Made by a program: the position numbers and the translations under genes
Notes under the pieces: generated by a model
Database searches by the model: none
Seen by the model: the letters and a program-made list of their open reading frames with translations, nothing else
What the model was told of the DNA's origin: nothing
Shown here: positions 37,257 to 48,536 of the stretch, piece after piece
Position numbering within the stretch: position 1 is the stretch's first letter
Layout of the letters: every line of letters begins with the position of its first letter
Assembly: GCA_945643635.1 (NCBI GenBank)
Contig: CALZFC010000252.1
Location: 186,001 to 250,000 of the forward strand
Source of the DNA: Allodiplogaster sudhausi
Lineage: Eukaryota > Nematoda > Chromadorea > Rhabditida > Diplogasteridae
Reading direction: 5' to 3'
Length of the DNA stretch: 64,000 nucleotides

Positions 37257-39167
37257 TCACTCTATAGACTAAACAACGTAAAAACGTAATTTACCGGTTA
37301 CGGCAAATTGATTCCTGTGGGCGGCAGGATTGGTGGATTTGGATGAAACTTTCCAAAAAGGTACATTGAAGTCTCGGCTATCGTACTATGAGGGTTTGGA
37401 AATTTTTGGTTGGCGCCGGCGCCGGCGCCGCAAAGGGGGGTCACTCGGGAAAATTTGAGGTGGAATTTCTCTTTTTCTAGAGCACCTACAAAAATAACAA
37501 AAATAGTAGTCGATTCGTCAGGGGGGAATCTACCAATGACCAGAAGTTCGATTTCATAGATCAATTGGTAGATCGGTGGGAATTTATTTTCCAAAAAGGG
37601 CACTTTTTCGAAGGTTTTTGCCCCTTTTCTCAAAATCTGTAAATACGATTGGTTGATTGTCGGGTCCTATCGATGCAGTTTTTCAAGGCGCATCTTTTAA
37701 TGTATGACTTGTAAACTTTTGCGCATCAGGGATATCAAAAAAATCGATAAAACTGAAATTTTTTTGCATCTTGTTAAGAATTGAACTGGCTTCCATATGA
37801 GCCTATTAGGGTTAGGCTGGGTTTCCGGGAAAGTGCCCTGAGGGTGAGGTGAAATTTAGGTCACTTTCCTGACATTTTTTCCTCGGTTTTAGAACATATG
37901 GCTACATCTTATATACCAATCGGTAGCTTAGGAATAGGGTAACAATTCACTCATACAAAACTTTTGCGTAAAATGCATTTTTGATCTACATATGGGGTCG
38001 ACCATGTTCTCGTGCAAATTTACCCTGATACTCGAGTTAACGTTCGGGGGGACTATTTTTAATGGCATAAGGATGAAAAAAGCAGTATAATGAGCTATTT
38101 TATTTCATATGTTAAAGGAAAAATCGATATTTCGTAGGTCAGTATTTTTTTAGGGGCAAGGAGTTGAAATTTTTGGCTCATAAGTTAGTTCTAAAGAGAG
38201 TCGCGGATTACAAGCTCTCTGCCGTCAAGATTATGAAAATCCGATACTTCTGCACGAAGATATGGACACGAACGTGAATATGAGCCTCGTTTCTTTGCCA
38301 TTCTGCATCTAACATCTCACCGCTGACTTGGGAAAGGCAGAGTGAAGACAGCAGTAAGCCTCTTTGGTCTAATGCTAAGGAGCTCACTGAGATGTCCAAA
38401 GAACCCAGGTTCGATGCCTGGCCGAGTACAAGGTTTTTGCACATTTTGGAAAACTTAATTTCTATTTATAAATCTTATTTAACTAAAGAAAATTAAATAA
38501 AAAGAGCCATTCTAAAGGTTTTAATACTACGTGCGTGGTCAAGTGCATGCATGATCAAGTGCTTTTCGATTGCGTTTGCGAATTCATTGTATATGCATCC
38601 AATCTACCGTGTCTAAGCGACTCACACATATAATAATAATAATAATATTAGTAATAATGATAAGATATAAGAATAAAAAATATAAGAATAAAAAACAAAG
38701 AGAAATATTCGTCTTGGTATTACGTTCACTCCTCCCACTGAACTCGGGCTTTGGCCAGCAATCCTTCACAAAATGGCCTGTGGCAAAAACCGTCTAATAT
38801 AGGTTGCGCCGCTGGATGGGGCTGGCCGAGCATAAACGCAATCAAGCAATTCGGCTCGCTTAAGGAAGCATGCAGGGCGGCTGTTTTAACGGCTGCTCGC
38901 AGGTGTCGGACGCAGGCATCCAATGCGTGCTGGCGTCCGATGCTTGGGTCCGATTGGCTCATTTTTCTCCAATTTTTTTTTCTTAGCAATAGCTCAAAGT
39001 TTTTCATTGCTAGAAGAGCGAAACCTGAATCAAACACAACAAAGTAACCCTCGCTGGACTAACGACCCCCACTTATAACTTCTTAAATCGGGAAATGGCC
39101 ACCGGGGCGATAGCCCCGGTGGCCATTGACCGGGCCGAAGGCCCGTAGCGTGCCGAAGGCACGCTAG
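37257..39167 (+). mobile_element. Helitron-like unit E with extra internal sequence
   Basis: 1911 bp, begins TCACTCTATAG. The first 750 bp follow the family layout. The rest holds unrelated sequence: a tRNA-like segment near 38370-38440, AT-rich sequence, and a 103-codon open frame on the minus strand. It ends with the family hairpins (AGCGTGCCGAAGGCACGCTAG). Confidence 0.6.
38726..39037 (-). pseudogene. Possible captured gene fragment inside Helitron-like unit E
   Basis: An uninterrupted 103-codon frame reading RQHALDACVRHLRAAVKTAA, LHASLSEPNCLIAFMLGQPH and PILDGFCHRPFCEGLLAKAR. Its composition is more protein-like than the other frames of the array and it does not occur in the other units. 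I do not recognise the source. It may simply be chance. Confidence 0.3.
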
Positions 39168-39200
39168 TAAAAATAAAGACTAACAAGTAACAATCTGCTT

Positions 39201-42200
39201 TCAATCACTATTTTTCTCTCCTAGCTCCTCCTTCAATTTAACTATTTCTTCATTGCTGAGAACACCACGGGCGATGATCTCATCCAAAACGGATCTGAAA
39301 TTTTTTTTCTAATAGAACCATCGGTAGATCAATTTCAAACACAAGAAATAACATTGGAATAACTTTTTTGAATAGACGAAAGTTTAGTAGAAACCTTTTG
39401 AGGCCGCGTCTCTTGGAAGGAAGAACAAGTGGATTGTTAGCATGCTCCAACTGCTTCAGCTCCTCCTCTTCTTTCTGAGTCTGTTGCTTCTGCTTCATCG
39501 TCTTATTAATCGAACCCTTAAGACACAGAATTGAATCCTAAAAAGGAATGGCCTCTCCACCTGTTTTCCATCATGCTCTGTGTTGAGAAGCTCGGTAATC
39601 CGACCGATTCCCTCCTGGATCAACTCATCCAATTGCCGATTCGCTTCTCTGCAATAGACCCACTTCATCCTCGAATCTCAGATGGATGGAAAAATACTTG
39701 CCTGACAATCTCCTCATCTGGAAGCATATCTGGGAATCGAAGACTCAGCCAAAGATAAACATCGCACACTTCATACATCTACAAATGTATAATCAATATG
39801 ACAAATATATAGTATTAAAATAGGGAACCTGCTCCAACGACTGCAGTTCTGAAATGGTCGAGACGGGCTGGGGAGGCCACTTCAAGAAGTCAAAGAGCCA
39901 TTCAGCAGTGAGCGCTTGGCCAGATGAGAACCTGGGTCATATTGTGAATTGAAGAAGACTACTTTTTGTCTCCCTCTAAACAGAAAAGTGAGGAATACGA
40001 AGAATACAAACCTCCTGGCCATCTTGATGAAGAAAGCCTCATTCATCTTCAATGTGATGTCGAGAGGGCAAGTGCAGAGAGTGTACCGAATCTGCATCAC
40101 GTATTCAGTCAGTCACTCATACAATAGAAAGGAAGAAAGAACCTTGAGAGGCAAAGGAACATGATCGATTGTTGTAGCGAGCTGCTTCATTGCATCTACA
40201 GCGCAGATGAAGAAATGATCAGAGACTGAGCACACCGAGACGAAGATATCCAGCAGACGGACGAAGGATGCCTGCAACAACATCTTCTCTCCCTCTTTTC
40301 TCGCTCTTTCTTTCTCTCTCTCTCTCTCTCTTTCTCTCTTTCTCCCATTCTCTCGCCACTCTCTTCCTCTCCTCCCTGCTCTTTCTCACTCGCTTACCTG
40401 TGGGAGATGGAATGAAAACGTCTCGATCTGATCGTAAGTGGGTGCGATACCAACAACTTCAATGGGCTTCACCTGAAACAAGAATATTCAAGTAATTACA
40501 ATATCAATGAAAATAAAATAATGGAGTAAAGAAATGGAAATGGTAAGGAAACCGGTTGGGAGAGGATGTCACGGAGCACGCCTATGTCCTCATTCTTCAG
40601 CGTCGTCACCACTCCTTCTTCCTGGTGATCAGTGCCGAACCTGAGTTGTACTTTGCACATTACTCCCTTCCTACTTCTCTCTCTGTTATCTTTATCTCCC
40701 TCCATCTTTCACTCTTACTCTGGTCTCTAACTCTCCCTCTCTCTCCATCTTCACTCTTTCTCTGGTCAGTAACTCTCTCTCTCTCTCGCTCTCTCTCTCT
40801 CTGGTCAGTAACTCTCTCTCTCTCTCTCTCTCTGGTCAGTCTCACTCTCTCTCTCACGCACACACCTTCCGGCGCGGCCTGCAATCTGGAGTGCCGAATA
40901 GTTAGGGATGAGTTCCCTTTGCCGTGTGAGGGAAGCAAAGATAACTCTCTTGATGTTGAGGTTAAGTCCCATGCCAATTGCATCAGTTGCAACCTGTGAA
41001 TTGTCTTGAGAGCATGGAACATCTAAGTGCTTTTAACATACGAGGATGTCAGTGGGATCATTGGGATCGTTGTACTTCGCAGCCTGGGCGAGTTTGGTCC
41101 CTGGAGGGAGATCTCCATAGATCACGGCCGGTTTCATTCCAAGCAACTCGAGTCGGCGAGAGACGCCGAAGATGGTCTTCTTGTTGAAGCAGATGATACA
41201 GTCTGATTTCTTCACCTCCTTCAGTGATCCCAGCCCCCTCTCCGCCACTCGCAAGGGAGACTTCCGCTCATACTCGTGCACCTTTCAATTCTTCTTACAA
41301 TTACATCCAAGAAGAAGGAAAAAGAGTGTCCCTCTCACGTTCGATTATTTCTTTTGCATGTTAATCATGGAACAGTTTTAAAATCGAGATAGATTCAAGT
41401 ACCATATTGATGTCACTAACGAATAAATAACAATCTACACCACTCAACACAAACCTCAACAGTCTCTCCAATAGGCTCGAGTAGCTTGCGGACGATGTCA
41501 ATTGCTGCTGGCTCGCCACAGAGATGAACCTGAGATTCTGATACTTACTTCTCTCTCTCTCCATCCTCCCTCTCAACCTCATCAGCAGCAACCCCGAGAA
41601 GAGCTCTGGTCCACGCCCATCCCCGCTGCTCGTCTCTTAACATCTGAATCTCGTCGATCACTGCCACCTGCAATGAAGATGATCCGGGCTATTTCCAAGT
41701 CTTCGGCTTCTCTAATACTATAACATGAGTGTATAATTAATTCCATGTCTCTCACCTCACATCGCATTTGGGTTGAGAGCATTTCCACTGTGCAAGATAT
41801 GTGTGGAGAAGGATGCAAGTTATCCACTGCGTACCTTGAAACGAATAAATAAAAAGGAAAGAAGAAAAGCAATAAGAAGCGAACCTTCGCTCTTCTCCGG
41901 TTACCATATCGCAACGAAATTCCTCGGCACGCATCTTTAAAAAGACTTCACTCGCAAGAAGCTTTAGAGGACCACAGAAGACGCCGCTTTTTGCCTCTTT
42001 AAACCTTAACAACCAAAAAGATGAAACTCTCTGCTATCTCTCTCTACTCTATTTCTATTGCAAATCTCTGCCACTCACCTCTGCAATGCTTGAAAAGTTT
42101 TGCCCGAATTGGTCGGACCTGCATGAAATATAATTTTGCGTTGAATCGTTCGTGCCTCTGGATACCAGTTGTGAGGCTGAGTTAAATCTGATATCATTCT

Positions 42201-43073
42201 CAGATCATCCATCGCCTCCAAATGCGGAAATATCTGAAAATGAAAACCGTAGATCACGAAAGATTTTTTTAAATATAATATTTGAAAAATGGAAAAGCAA
42301 CTAACTCTTCTGGCATGTGCTAGAAAGAAGGGGAATAGCCTTTCTACATCATGTTTATCCGTAATAATATCCTGCAGAGTGACAACAAGACCAGCCTCTG
42401 CGTTCTTCAGAGAAAAGCACTGTTGCCGGAAACTCCTTAATTTGGTTACATTGGATATTAAGTGGGATAACAAGAGGCATTGAAGAAAAGAGGGAAAAAT
42501 CAGCAACAAACAGGTAGGCCTTCATGAAGAGCTTGTCATTCAGTCCATTCTCAACACTCATCTGCCGCACCATTGGTCGCCTCATGAACTCTTCTACCAC
42601 GAGTGAGATTGTACCCTGGCAGAAGAATTGGATACAGTGTTCCTTGAAGATCTATACGTTCAAACCTGATCAAGATTCGAAGCATACTCATCAACAGAAG
42701 AGTAAGAAGTGGCGGCTTGGACTAAGTTCTGAGGCTCGATGAGCTCTTCGATCCGCATTCCTCCACGGTCAGCAGGAACTCCACGCATACGAGTAGCCGC
42801 TATTGAGCCACTTCTAATACAATCACCACTTCGAATGAGGAAGAGACATATTCATTGGAACGGCTCCAGAAGAGAGGGCTGGACGCAGCAGAGAAAATAA
42901 GGAAACAAGAGAAGATCCAGTGAGAGAAAACTAGTAGAGCAAACAAACTCGAAGCCTCTCCTCCGTCGTGTACAAGAAGAAGCGAGGAAGCGATTGGGCT
43001 GAAGAGAAGCAGCTGCATGCAGATACCTCAACCTGTCCAGCAACCGCTGGCTCCGTAAACAGGGGGCTGCCAT
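39201..43073 (-). CDS. SUPV3L1: Mitochondrial RNA helicase SUPV3L1 (SUV3)
   Basis: An ATP-dependent DExH/D helicase that works with PNPase in mitochondrial RNA decay. The N-terminus (ATG 43073, [20 protein letters not shown]) is basic and leucine-rich, as for mitochondrial import. Walker A is [14 protein letters not shown] (near 42080). The DExx box is [20 protein letters not shown] (about 41600-41670), followed by [19 protein letters not shown]. The second RecA domain has [24 protein letters not shown] (about 41035-41130), and then motif VI-like residues in the next exons. The last exon ends [20 protein letters not shown] with EKNSD-TGA. More than a dozen short exons. CT-rich introns near 40270-40400 and 40680-40860 run opposite to the usual polarity in this window. 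The stop lies only 33 bp from the Helitron-like array. Confidence 0.93.
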
Positions 43074-43217
43074 ATTCTGGCTTCCTTGATAAGTATTTTC
43101 TATAGCATCCACGGCGTTCAATCAAAGATACAAATTGCTGCGGAGAGAAAACCTCATGAGAAAATTCTTTCATATGCGGAATATACTTTATCAGCGTAAC
43201 TATATATCAAAGGCATG

Positions 43218-43948
43218 TTAGGACCGCTTTGTGGCTCGGAAAATGGGGCCATGACCAGGAATAATGTAATCTGCCATATCAACAATCCGTGATCTACTAA
43301 CTTCCTGATCCTCTGGAAATTGAGATAAAACTTTCCAACTTTCGATGTCGTTTTCGCACTCGAATAGATCACCTGAAGAAGATAAAAAAAGTGGAAATGG
43401 AATGAAACGATATGATGATATCTGCACTGACCGGCTATAGCAATGACACCCTTGTCGCTGTTCCCGACCAAAAGAACCAAGTCACGATTTGTATGGCCGC
43501 GGAAGGCAAGCAAGCGTATATCCGGACAGAGTTCAGTCTACTCATCACAAACAGTTGATTGATAGATTGAAGATACAAGAGGAAACCTCGTGAAATGAGT
43601 CGAATTCGCCTCGAATGCCAACATCTCGGTCCATCCAGAAGCGGGCATTCTTGAAGAGATTCAAGTTCCCGCAGTGGTCAGAGTGGCCGTGGGTCACAAC
43701 TACATCAGTCACCTGCCAGAACATTACTCGTTCAATCATTCCTCTTCCAGTTAACCAGATCTCTGACCTGCCTCTTCTGGCCGGCATCCAATTCCCTCCA
43801 ATTCCTCTACGAGCTCCCTTCCATTCCACGGATCACCTGCATCTACAAGAAAGCAGTGGCTCCCGCTGGCACTGCGAACAAGAGTGACCGTTCCAGAAGC
43901 GCGGCTCCCATCTGCGAATCCCTCCAGCACAACTCTCACTTCATTCAT
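43218..43948 (-). CDS. MBLAC1: Metallo-beta-lactamase domain protein MBLAC1
   Basis: A small metallo-hydrolase. The human enzyme processes histone pre-mRNA and binds two metal ions. Four exons join in phase. Exon 1 (ATG 43948) gives MNEVRVVLEGFADGSRASGT and CFLVDAGDPWNGRELVEEL. Exon 2 holds the HxHxDH metal motif in VTDVVVTHGHSDHCGNLNLF. Exon 3 gives LLAFRGHTNRDLVLLVG, with the next metal-site histidine. Exon 4 gives GDLFECENDIESWKVL, with the metal aspartate and the terminal histidine in YIIPGHGPIFRATKRS-TAA. Metal-binding residues appear complete. About 207 residues, shorter than the human protein. It lies in tandem between SUPV3L1 and RINT1, 145 and 242 bp away. Confidence 0.93.
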
Positions 43949-44189
43949 TCCAAACCTTCCAATCTAAACATTCTCTGGTTGAAAGTGACAACAATCATTC
44001 CATCTGGTATCTGGTACGAACACCGAATGCAACAGCTTCGTATTTCAATGGCAACGTTTCACAGTAAACCGTACTCATTTATAGCAGCAGTCAGCACAAC
44101 ACCTCGCAACAGTATACTCCTAGTCAATATACAACCCGAAAGCATAAATAATTCTGAAAGGCACATGAATTTAAAATACAATTAGCAGC

Positions 44190-47100
44190 TTACTTTAGCT
44201 TAAGAGCTCCATGCGAATCCATTCTCATATCACAGCGGCGGCGAAGAAGGGAAAGCGCTGATTCCTTATCAATCGAGTGGATCCTCAATTAATATAATTA
44301 AAGTGAATCTGTAATCGTATATTCCGATTCGAAGTTAAAACACCTCTTCTTTCAAGAGAAGAAAAAACCCTAACTTACTTGATATCATTAAGTTTTTCTT
44401 CGGCAGCTTCTTCAGTGCTGCTTCTCAACTCATCTCTCATAAGAACGGCGTTTGGAATGGAAAGAGAGAGAAGGCGGAGGGCGCTGATCAGCCACACCAT
44501 ATTCTCAAGAGAAAGTAGATGTGAAAATGGATATAAAATGAAGGAATAAAAGAAAACAAAACCCACTGAAACCCCGATACGACGTAAATAAAAGAAAGCA
44601 TTCACAATACCTTTTCACTCTGGGTGCGTAAATCGTGGTGATTAGAACGAAGAAAAATTGAATTGAGCAGAACAACGAGTCCGTTCAAGACGTCGTGGTG
44701 CATCTGCTCCGCCCCTTCTTGGCTTAATATACAGGAAATATGGAAGAAACGGAAGATAACAAGGAAAAACTGGTGGTCCGAAGGCCCAACAAAAGTTGGT
44801 GGTTAAGACCTCGACGGCCTCGTAAGATAAGGTTGGTACACCAAAAAAATTTTTCGGGTCTCAAAAAAATGGGTGGGCAGTCCGGTTCGGACCTGGCTTT
44901 TTTCACTGAAAGATAACACGAACTTGAAGTGGACGGCTTCAATGACACGTTCTCTGATTGTCTGAGAGACGGCGGAAGTCATCTTTTTGTAGAGAATCTT
45001 CTGGCCGCTACTGCAGATCTGCTCAGAAACCCACGAAAACGCCGTTCTCACCTAAAAAGAAAAAAAAACCCAAGGCATGGGACGACTTCAATGTCTAAAT
45101 GAACAAGGAGCAATTAGTAGATAGGAAACCTGCATGAGAAGATTGCAAAAGGCGGTAGAAAGATCCCGCTCAGTGCCCTTCCACTTCTCCATCGCGCGCC
45201 TACGAACAATGATACCAAATACAAAATTACAATTCTCAAAAAAGTTCGCCTGGTTCGATAACATTATACAACTTACTTAACAAGAGAAGTAAGAAAGAAT
45301 GACCAGTTGAGAGAGGCGTAGCCATAAGAAGAATGCTCGAGTTGAGCCCTGAATGAGCGGAGAAGATCCGCCGCTCTCTGCTCCCAGACATGCCCATACA
45401 TCTTCAGTGACTCTTCCAGTCTCCGTCTAATCTCAGAATCCGCAGAATCCGAGCAGTCCAAATCCATTTCGCCCCACTCCTCCAAAGACTCGCGCATCCA
45501 CCTGAAGAGAAGGCCAACCGGAGAGATGGCTGGAGAAGTATGCACTTACCAACAAGCATTCATAATCTGTGGGAAGGGCTCACTCCAGGGAGACTGAGCT
45601 TGGCTTGAAATGTGCACGAGACGACAGCGGAAATCGTCAATCAACATCACCTTCCAATATAATTACATTACAAATTAGGATAGGCTTATGAAGGCAAAGG
45701 AAATAGAGAAACCTGAAGATCGATGAAGAGTCGTCTGCTCAGTTGATCTGGAAGGAGACAAACTCGATGACGGAGACATTCGATCAGGGCAACAAAGTTA
45801 TCCGCAGCTTCGCAAACTAACAACTGTAACATTCATTCACATTGAACGGTGTGTCGCAGAAATTGCTCTCGAATTAAAATTAATTAAAATTGCTTTTAAA
45901 AATTGGATCTTCACATTAACAGTATTTTTTCTGCTAGACAAAGAAATAAAGGAACCGGACCGGATCGCAGTCCTCGAGTGAGTTGACGTGCAAGAATCGG
46001 TGGTGCCATCTGCCTTCATCCATGAGAATATCATCTACTCTGGCAGAACACGCAACATTCTCAGTCACCAGCCACTTCTCGCGAACTCTTTCCTCACACA
46101 GCACCCATAAGGAATTTGCCTCGCTTTCCAGGGGACAGCCAATATCCAGTTCTAAACTAGCTTCAATATAACAAAAACATTTCATATTTTAAGATTATGA
46201 TATTTTCAATTTAGAGCTAATGTTTAATTAAAAATTGTTTTGAATAAGTTCATCAACGAGATTCGAGAAAAGTACAATGTCTTCATCGTAAAGTTTCGAT
46301 TCCAAAAGAGATTCTGTTTTTCTGCGCGAGACGAGAACAGAGGAGATAGAACTCCGAACAACCGTTGACTACACCGCACACCTTCAAATACATTCCTACT
46401 TTTTACTATTAGTTCCCTCATGAACCTCATAAAGGGAAAGCGGGAACCTCTTTCAAAAAGGATGAAAAAAGAGGAGCAGAGTGTTGCATCCAAAGGAGAG
46501 TTTGGGTAAGAAAATACTCGGGATGGGATACATCTCCAGTCTTTCTTGATCCGTAAAAGTGGAAAGTGAAGCGATCGGAAACACGAGCGAACAAGGAACC
46601 ACTTATTAGAACTGCCACGCGGTCAGGCGAATCTAGGAATATGTTGCAGTCTCAGCAAGTACAGTACCAAAGGCACAATTTTAGTAAACTAACTTCCAAT
46701 CGAGTTGCCGACGAAAATAACAGAGAGACACTTGGTAACTTCATCGATTTCCTTCTTGAACGCACGTTCATCCACGGGATTGAACCAAGGCCAGCCATTT
46801 TTCTCCAAGTTTTCGGTAACTCGAAGCCGCGACCAAGCAATTGCCTTCTCTCCAACCACGACCAAATCGTGTCTGTATACCTCCAACCCGGCTTCGTACA
46901 CATCAAAACACACCAAGAACATAACAATTGCTATAATAACATACCCGGAATTAGTTTACAATAGGATTCGAACCTGTTGGACATGCGTAACGAAATCCTT
47001 GGCAGTGGCGAGTGATGAGCTGATGAGAGTTGGATTTCCTTTGCAAAGCGCATCATTCACAGCTGCCAATAGCTGCCCGCACTTTCTCTGGCATTTTAAT

Positions 47101-48366
47101 TCTTCCAGTTTCTGCATCTTCGTACTCAATGACTCGAGGCGGGGAACGATATCTGGTATCGCCTAGAAAACACTCCACTTTGAAATGAGCAACAAAAAAG
47201 TTTCAGAAATACCTCGCCTAGAACGTCGAGGACTTTGCGAGTTTGGTGCTTCTGCTCTGCAAGCATGGCAAGAACCATAACACGGAAAGATTACTTTGGA
47301 TAAATTACAATAAGGTACAAAAATAGACACTGAACAAAGACACAAGAACAAAACGAACTAATATGGAAAGCAAGGTGCTATCCTCCTAGTTGGGGTGGGG
47401 GCAAAATAAAATTTTTTTTCTAATTCACTCCAAATCGTGCACAGGGGGGTTTTAGGACATGGGGAATACGAATATAATGTTCATTTTGTGTTACTATGTC
47501 ATTTAACAAAGTTACAGTACTTTTACTTGACATAAGTTCTGGCCGATTTCAGGTAAAATGCTGCTCGAAGGGGATTTCAGGTAAAATGCTGCTCGAAGGG
47601 GTCCTGTTATACTCGAATATTACGTTCTTTTCGACTTATCTCTATTCGTTAGTGCTTAATTGACACTATTTTAGTGTTTGGCAGCTCTGAAAACCCCTTA
47701 GTGCACGAGTTTAGATGTAAAGTAGGGGAAAAATGTGAAGTACTATAACTTTGTTAAATGAAATTTTTTTACAAATTGAACATTATATTCGTGTTCCCCA
47801 CGGTCTAGAACCCTATATCCGTGTTCCCCATGGCCTAAAACCCCCCTGGGCACGATTTATAGGACATTGAAAAATGAAAATATTTTGCCCCCCCCCCCCA
47901 ACTAGGATAGCACCGAAAGCAAACCTCCTTTCTCAGTCGCCTTAACTCCTCTCTTTTATTGGCAAGCTCAATTTTCTTAAGCGGAAGCGACTCTTCAATT
48001 GTGGCAATCTCTTCAGCAACAGCGGCTGCTTTGGCGTCCAGCTCCCGGGAGATAATTCTAATTTCATAGGCATAGTCGGCAGTTAATAAAAAAAACACAA
48101 CGTGGAGGGAAAAAACAACAAACCTTAAACAGCTCATTCGTCCCATCCGAGAATTGTAAATTTCGTAATCGATCGCGCAGCTGGGTCAACTGAATTGAGA
48201 AAAATTCATCAGCAGTATGAACTCTAGATTTCTTCAATCACTCTCAAAATTCGAGCAGGAATGGAGAGGAAACAAACTTCGTTATTACGAATCCTTTTCG
48301 GTGAAGAATGATTCAGAATAAGATCGCCTTCGGCCATCGGTGATGCCACAATCTCAGTGTGACTCA
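44190..48366 (-). CDS. RINT1: RINT1 / Tip20-family tethering factor
   Basis: A subunit of the NRZ (Dsl1) complex that tethers Golgi-derived vesicles at the ER. From the ATG at 48366, MSHTEIVASPMAEGDL leads into LTQLRDRLRNLQFSDGTNEL and a coiled coil (RELDAKAAAVAEEIATIEES, LPLKKIELANKREELRRLRK). Central exons include EKAIAWSRLRVTENLEKNGW with PWFNPVDE, a hallmark of RINT1. C-terminal helical exons include WMRESLEEWGEMDLDCSDSA, ASLNWSFFLTSLVK, MHHDVLNGLVVLLNS and ALRLLSLSIPNAVLMRDEL. The last exon is IHSIDKESALSLLRRRC followed by DMRMDSHGALKLK-TAA, reached from a GTAAGT donor; its acceptor reads GAG. One intron is interrupted by the 541-bp inverted-repeat element. Family call is good, exon list incomplete. 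Confidence 0.85.
47366..47373. repeat. Target-site duplication, left copy (GAAAGCAA)
   Basis: Exact match to 47915-47922 directly bordering the inverted repeats. Confidence 0.85.
47374..47914. mobile_element. 541-bp inverted-repeat element (MITE, hAT-like by target duplication) in RINT1 intron
   Basis: The ends are GGTGCTATCC and GGATAGCACC, extending into long imperfect inverted repeats of about 140 bp (CTAGTTGGGG, poly-T, AATCGTGCACAGGGGGGTTTT, GAATACGAATATAATGTTCA and their complements). It is flanked by a perfect 8-bp duplication GAAAGCAA (47366-47373 and 47915-47922). There is no transposase frame. An 8-bp duplication fits hAT or P-type transposases, although the terminal bases are not the usual hAT CAGGG. 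Confidence 0.85.
47915..47922. repeat. Target-site duplication, right copy (GAAAGCAA)
   Basis: Exact match to 47366-47373. Confidence 0.85.
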
Positions 48367-48536
48367 TTTCGCTAAAATAAATAATCTGGTTGCAACTTTT
48401 CAAAAATGGTAATAAAAAGAGTCGAGCTTTTGTTACCATTCAAACTTACGGTGACAATTTTGCGTGTTTGTCTGTAATTTACGATATGCGTCTTCTCATA
48501 TAAACGGAACAATATATTATTGTTGCATAGTCACAC

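Larger units (their letters stand above)
32878..39167 (+). mobile_element. Head-to-tail array of five non-autonomous Helitron-like units
   Basis: Each unit ends in a perfect or near-perfect hairpin (TAGCGTGAC, loop, GTCACGCTA) whose end forms CTAG, preceded by two further hairpins (GGGGCGATAGCCCC; CGGGCCAAAGGCCCG). Most units start with TC (TCTAGTCTAGAGTTATC in the first and third). The array is flanked by host A (32877) on the left and T (39168) on the right, the canonical Helitron A/T insertion site, and there is no target duplication. No Rep/helicase frame is present. Internal marks shared by the units are a GCGCCGGCGCC block near the 5' end and a B-box-like GGTTCGAATCC in several. Confidence 0.75.

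Noticed and set aside
38368..38440. A tRNA gene
   Set aside because: Only the T-arm-like hairpin forms; the acceptor and D stems do not pair.
32878..39167. CRISPR-like array or phage element
   Set aside because: Eukaryotic context, long unequal units and Helitron-type ends; no short regular repeat-spacer pattern.
44770..44890. A further transposon remnant in a RINT1 intron (GGTCCGAAGGCCC and poly-A/T stretches)
   Set aside because: No inverted ends or second copy could be found in the window.
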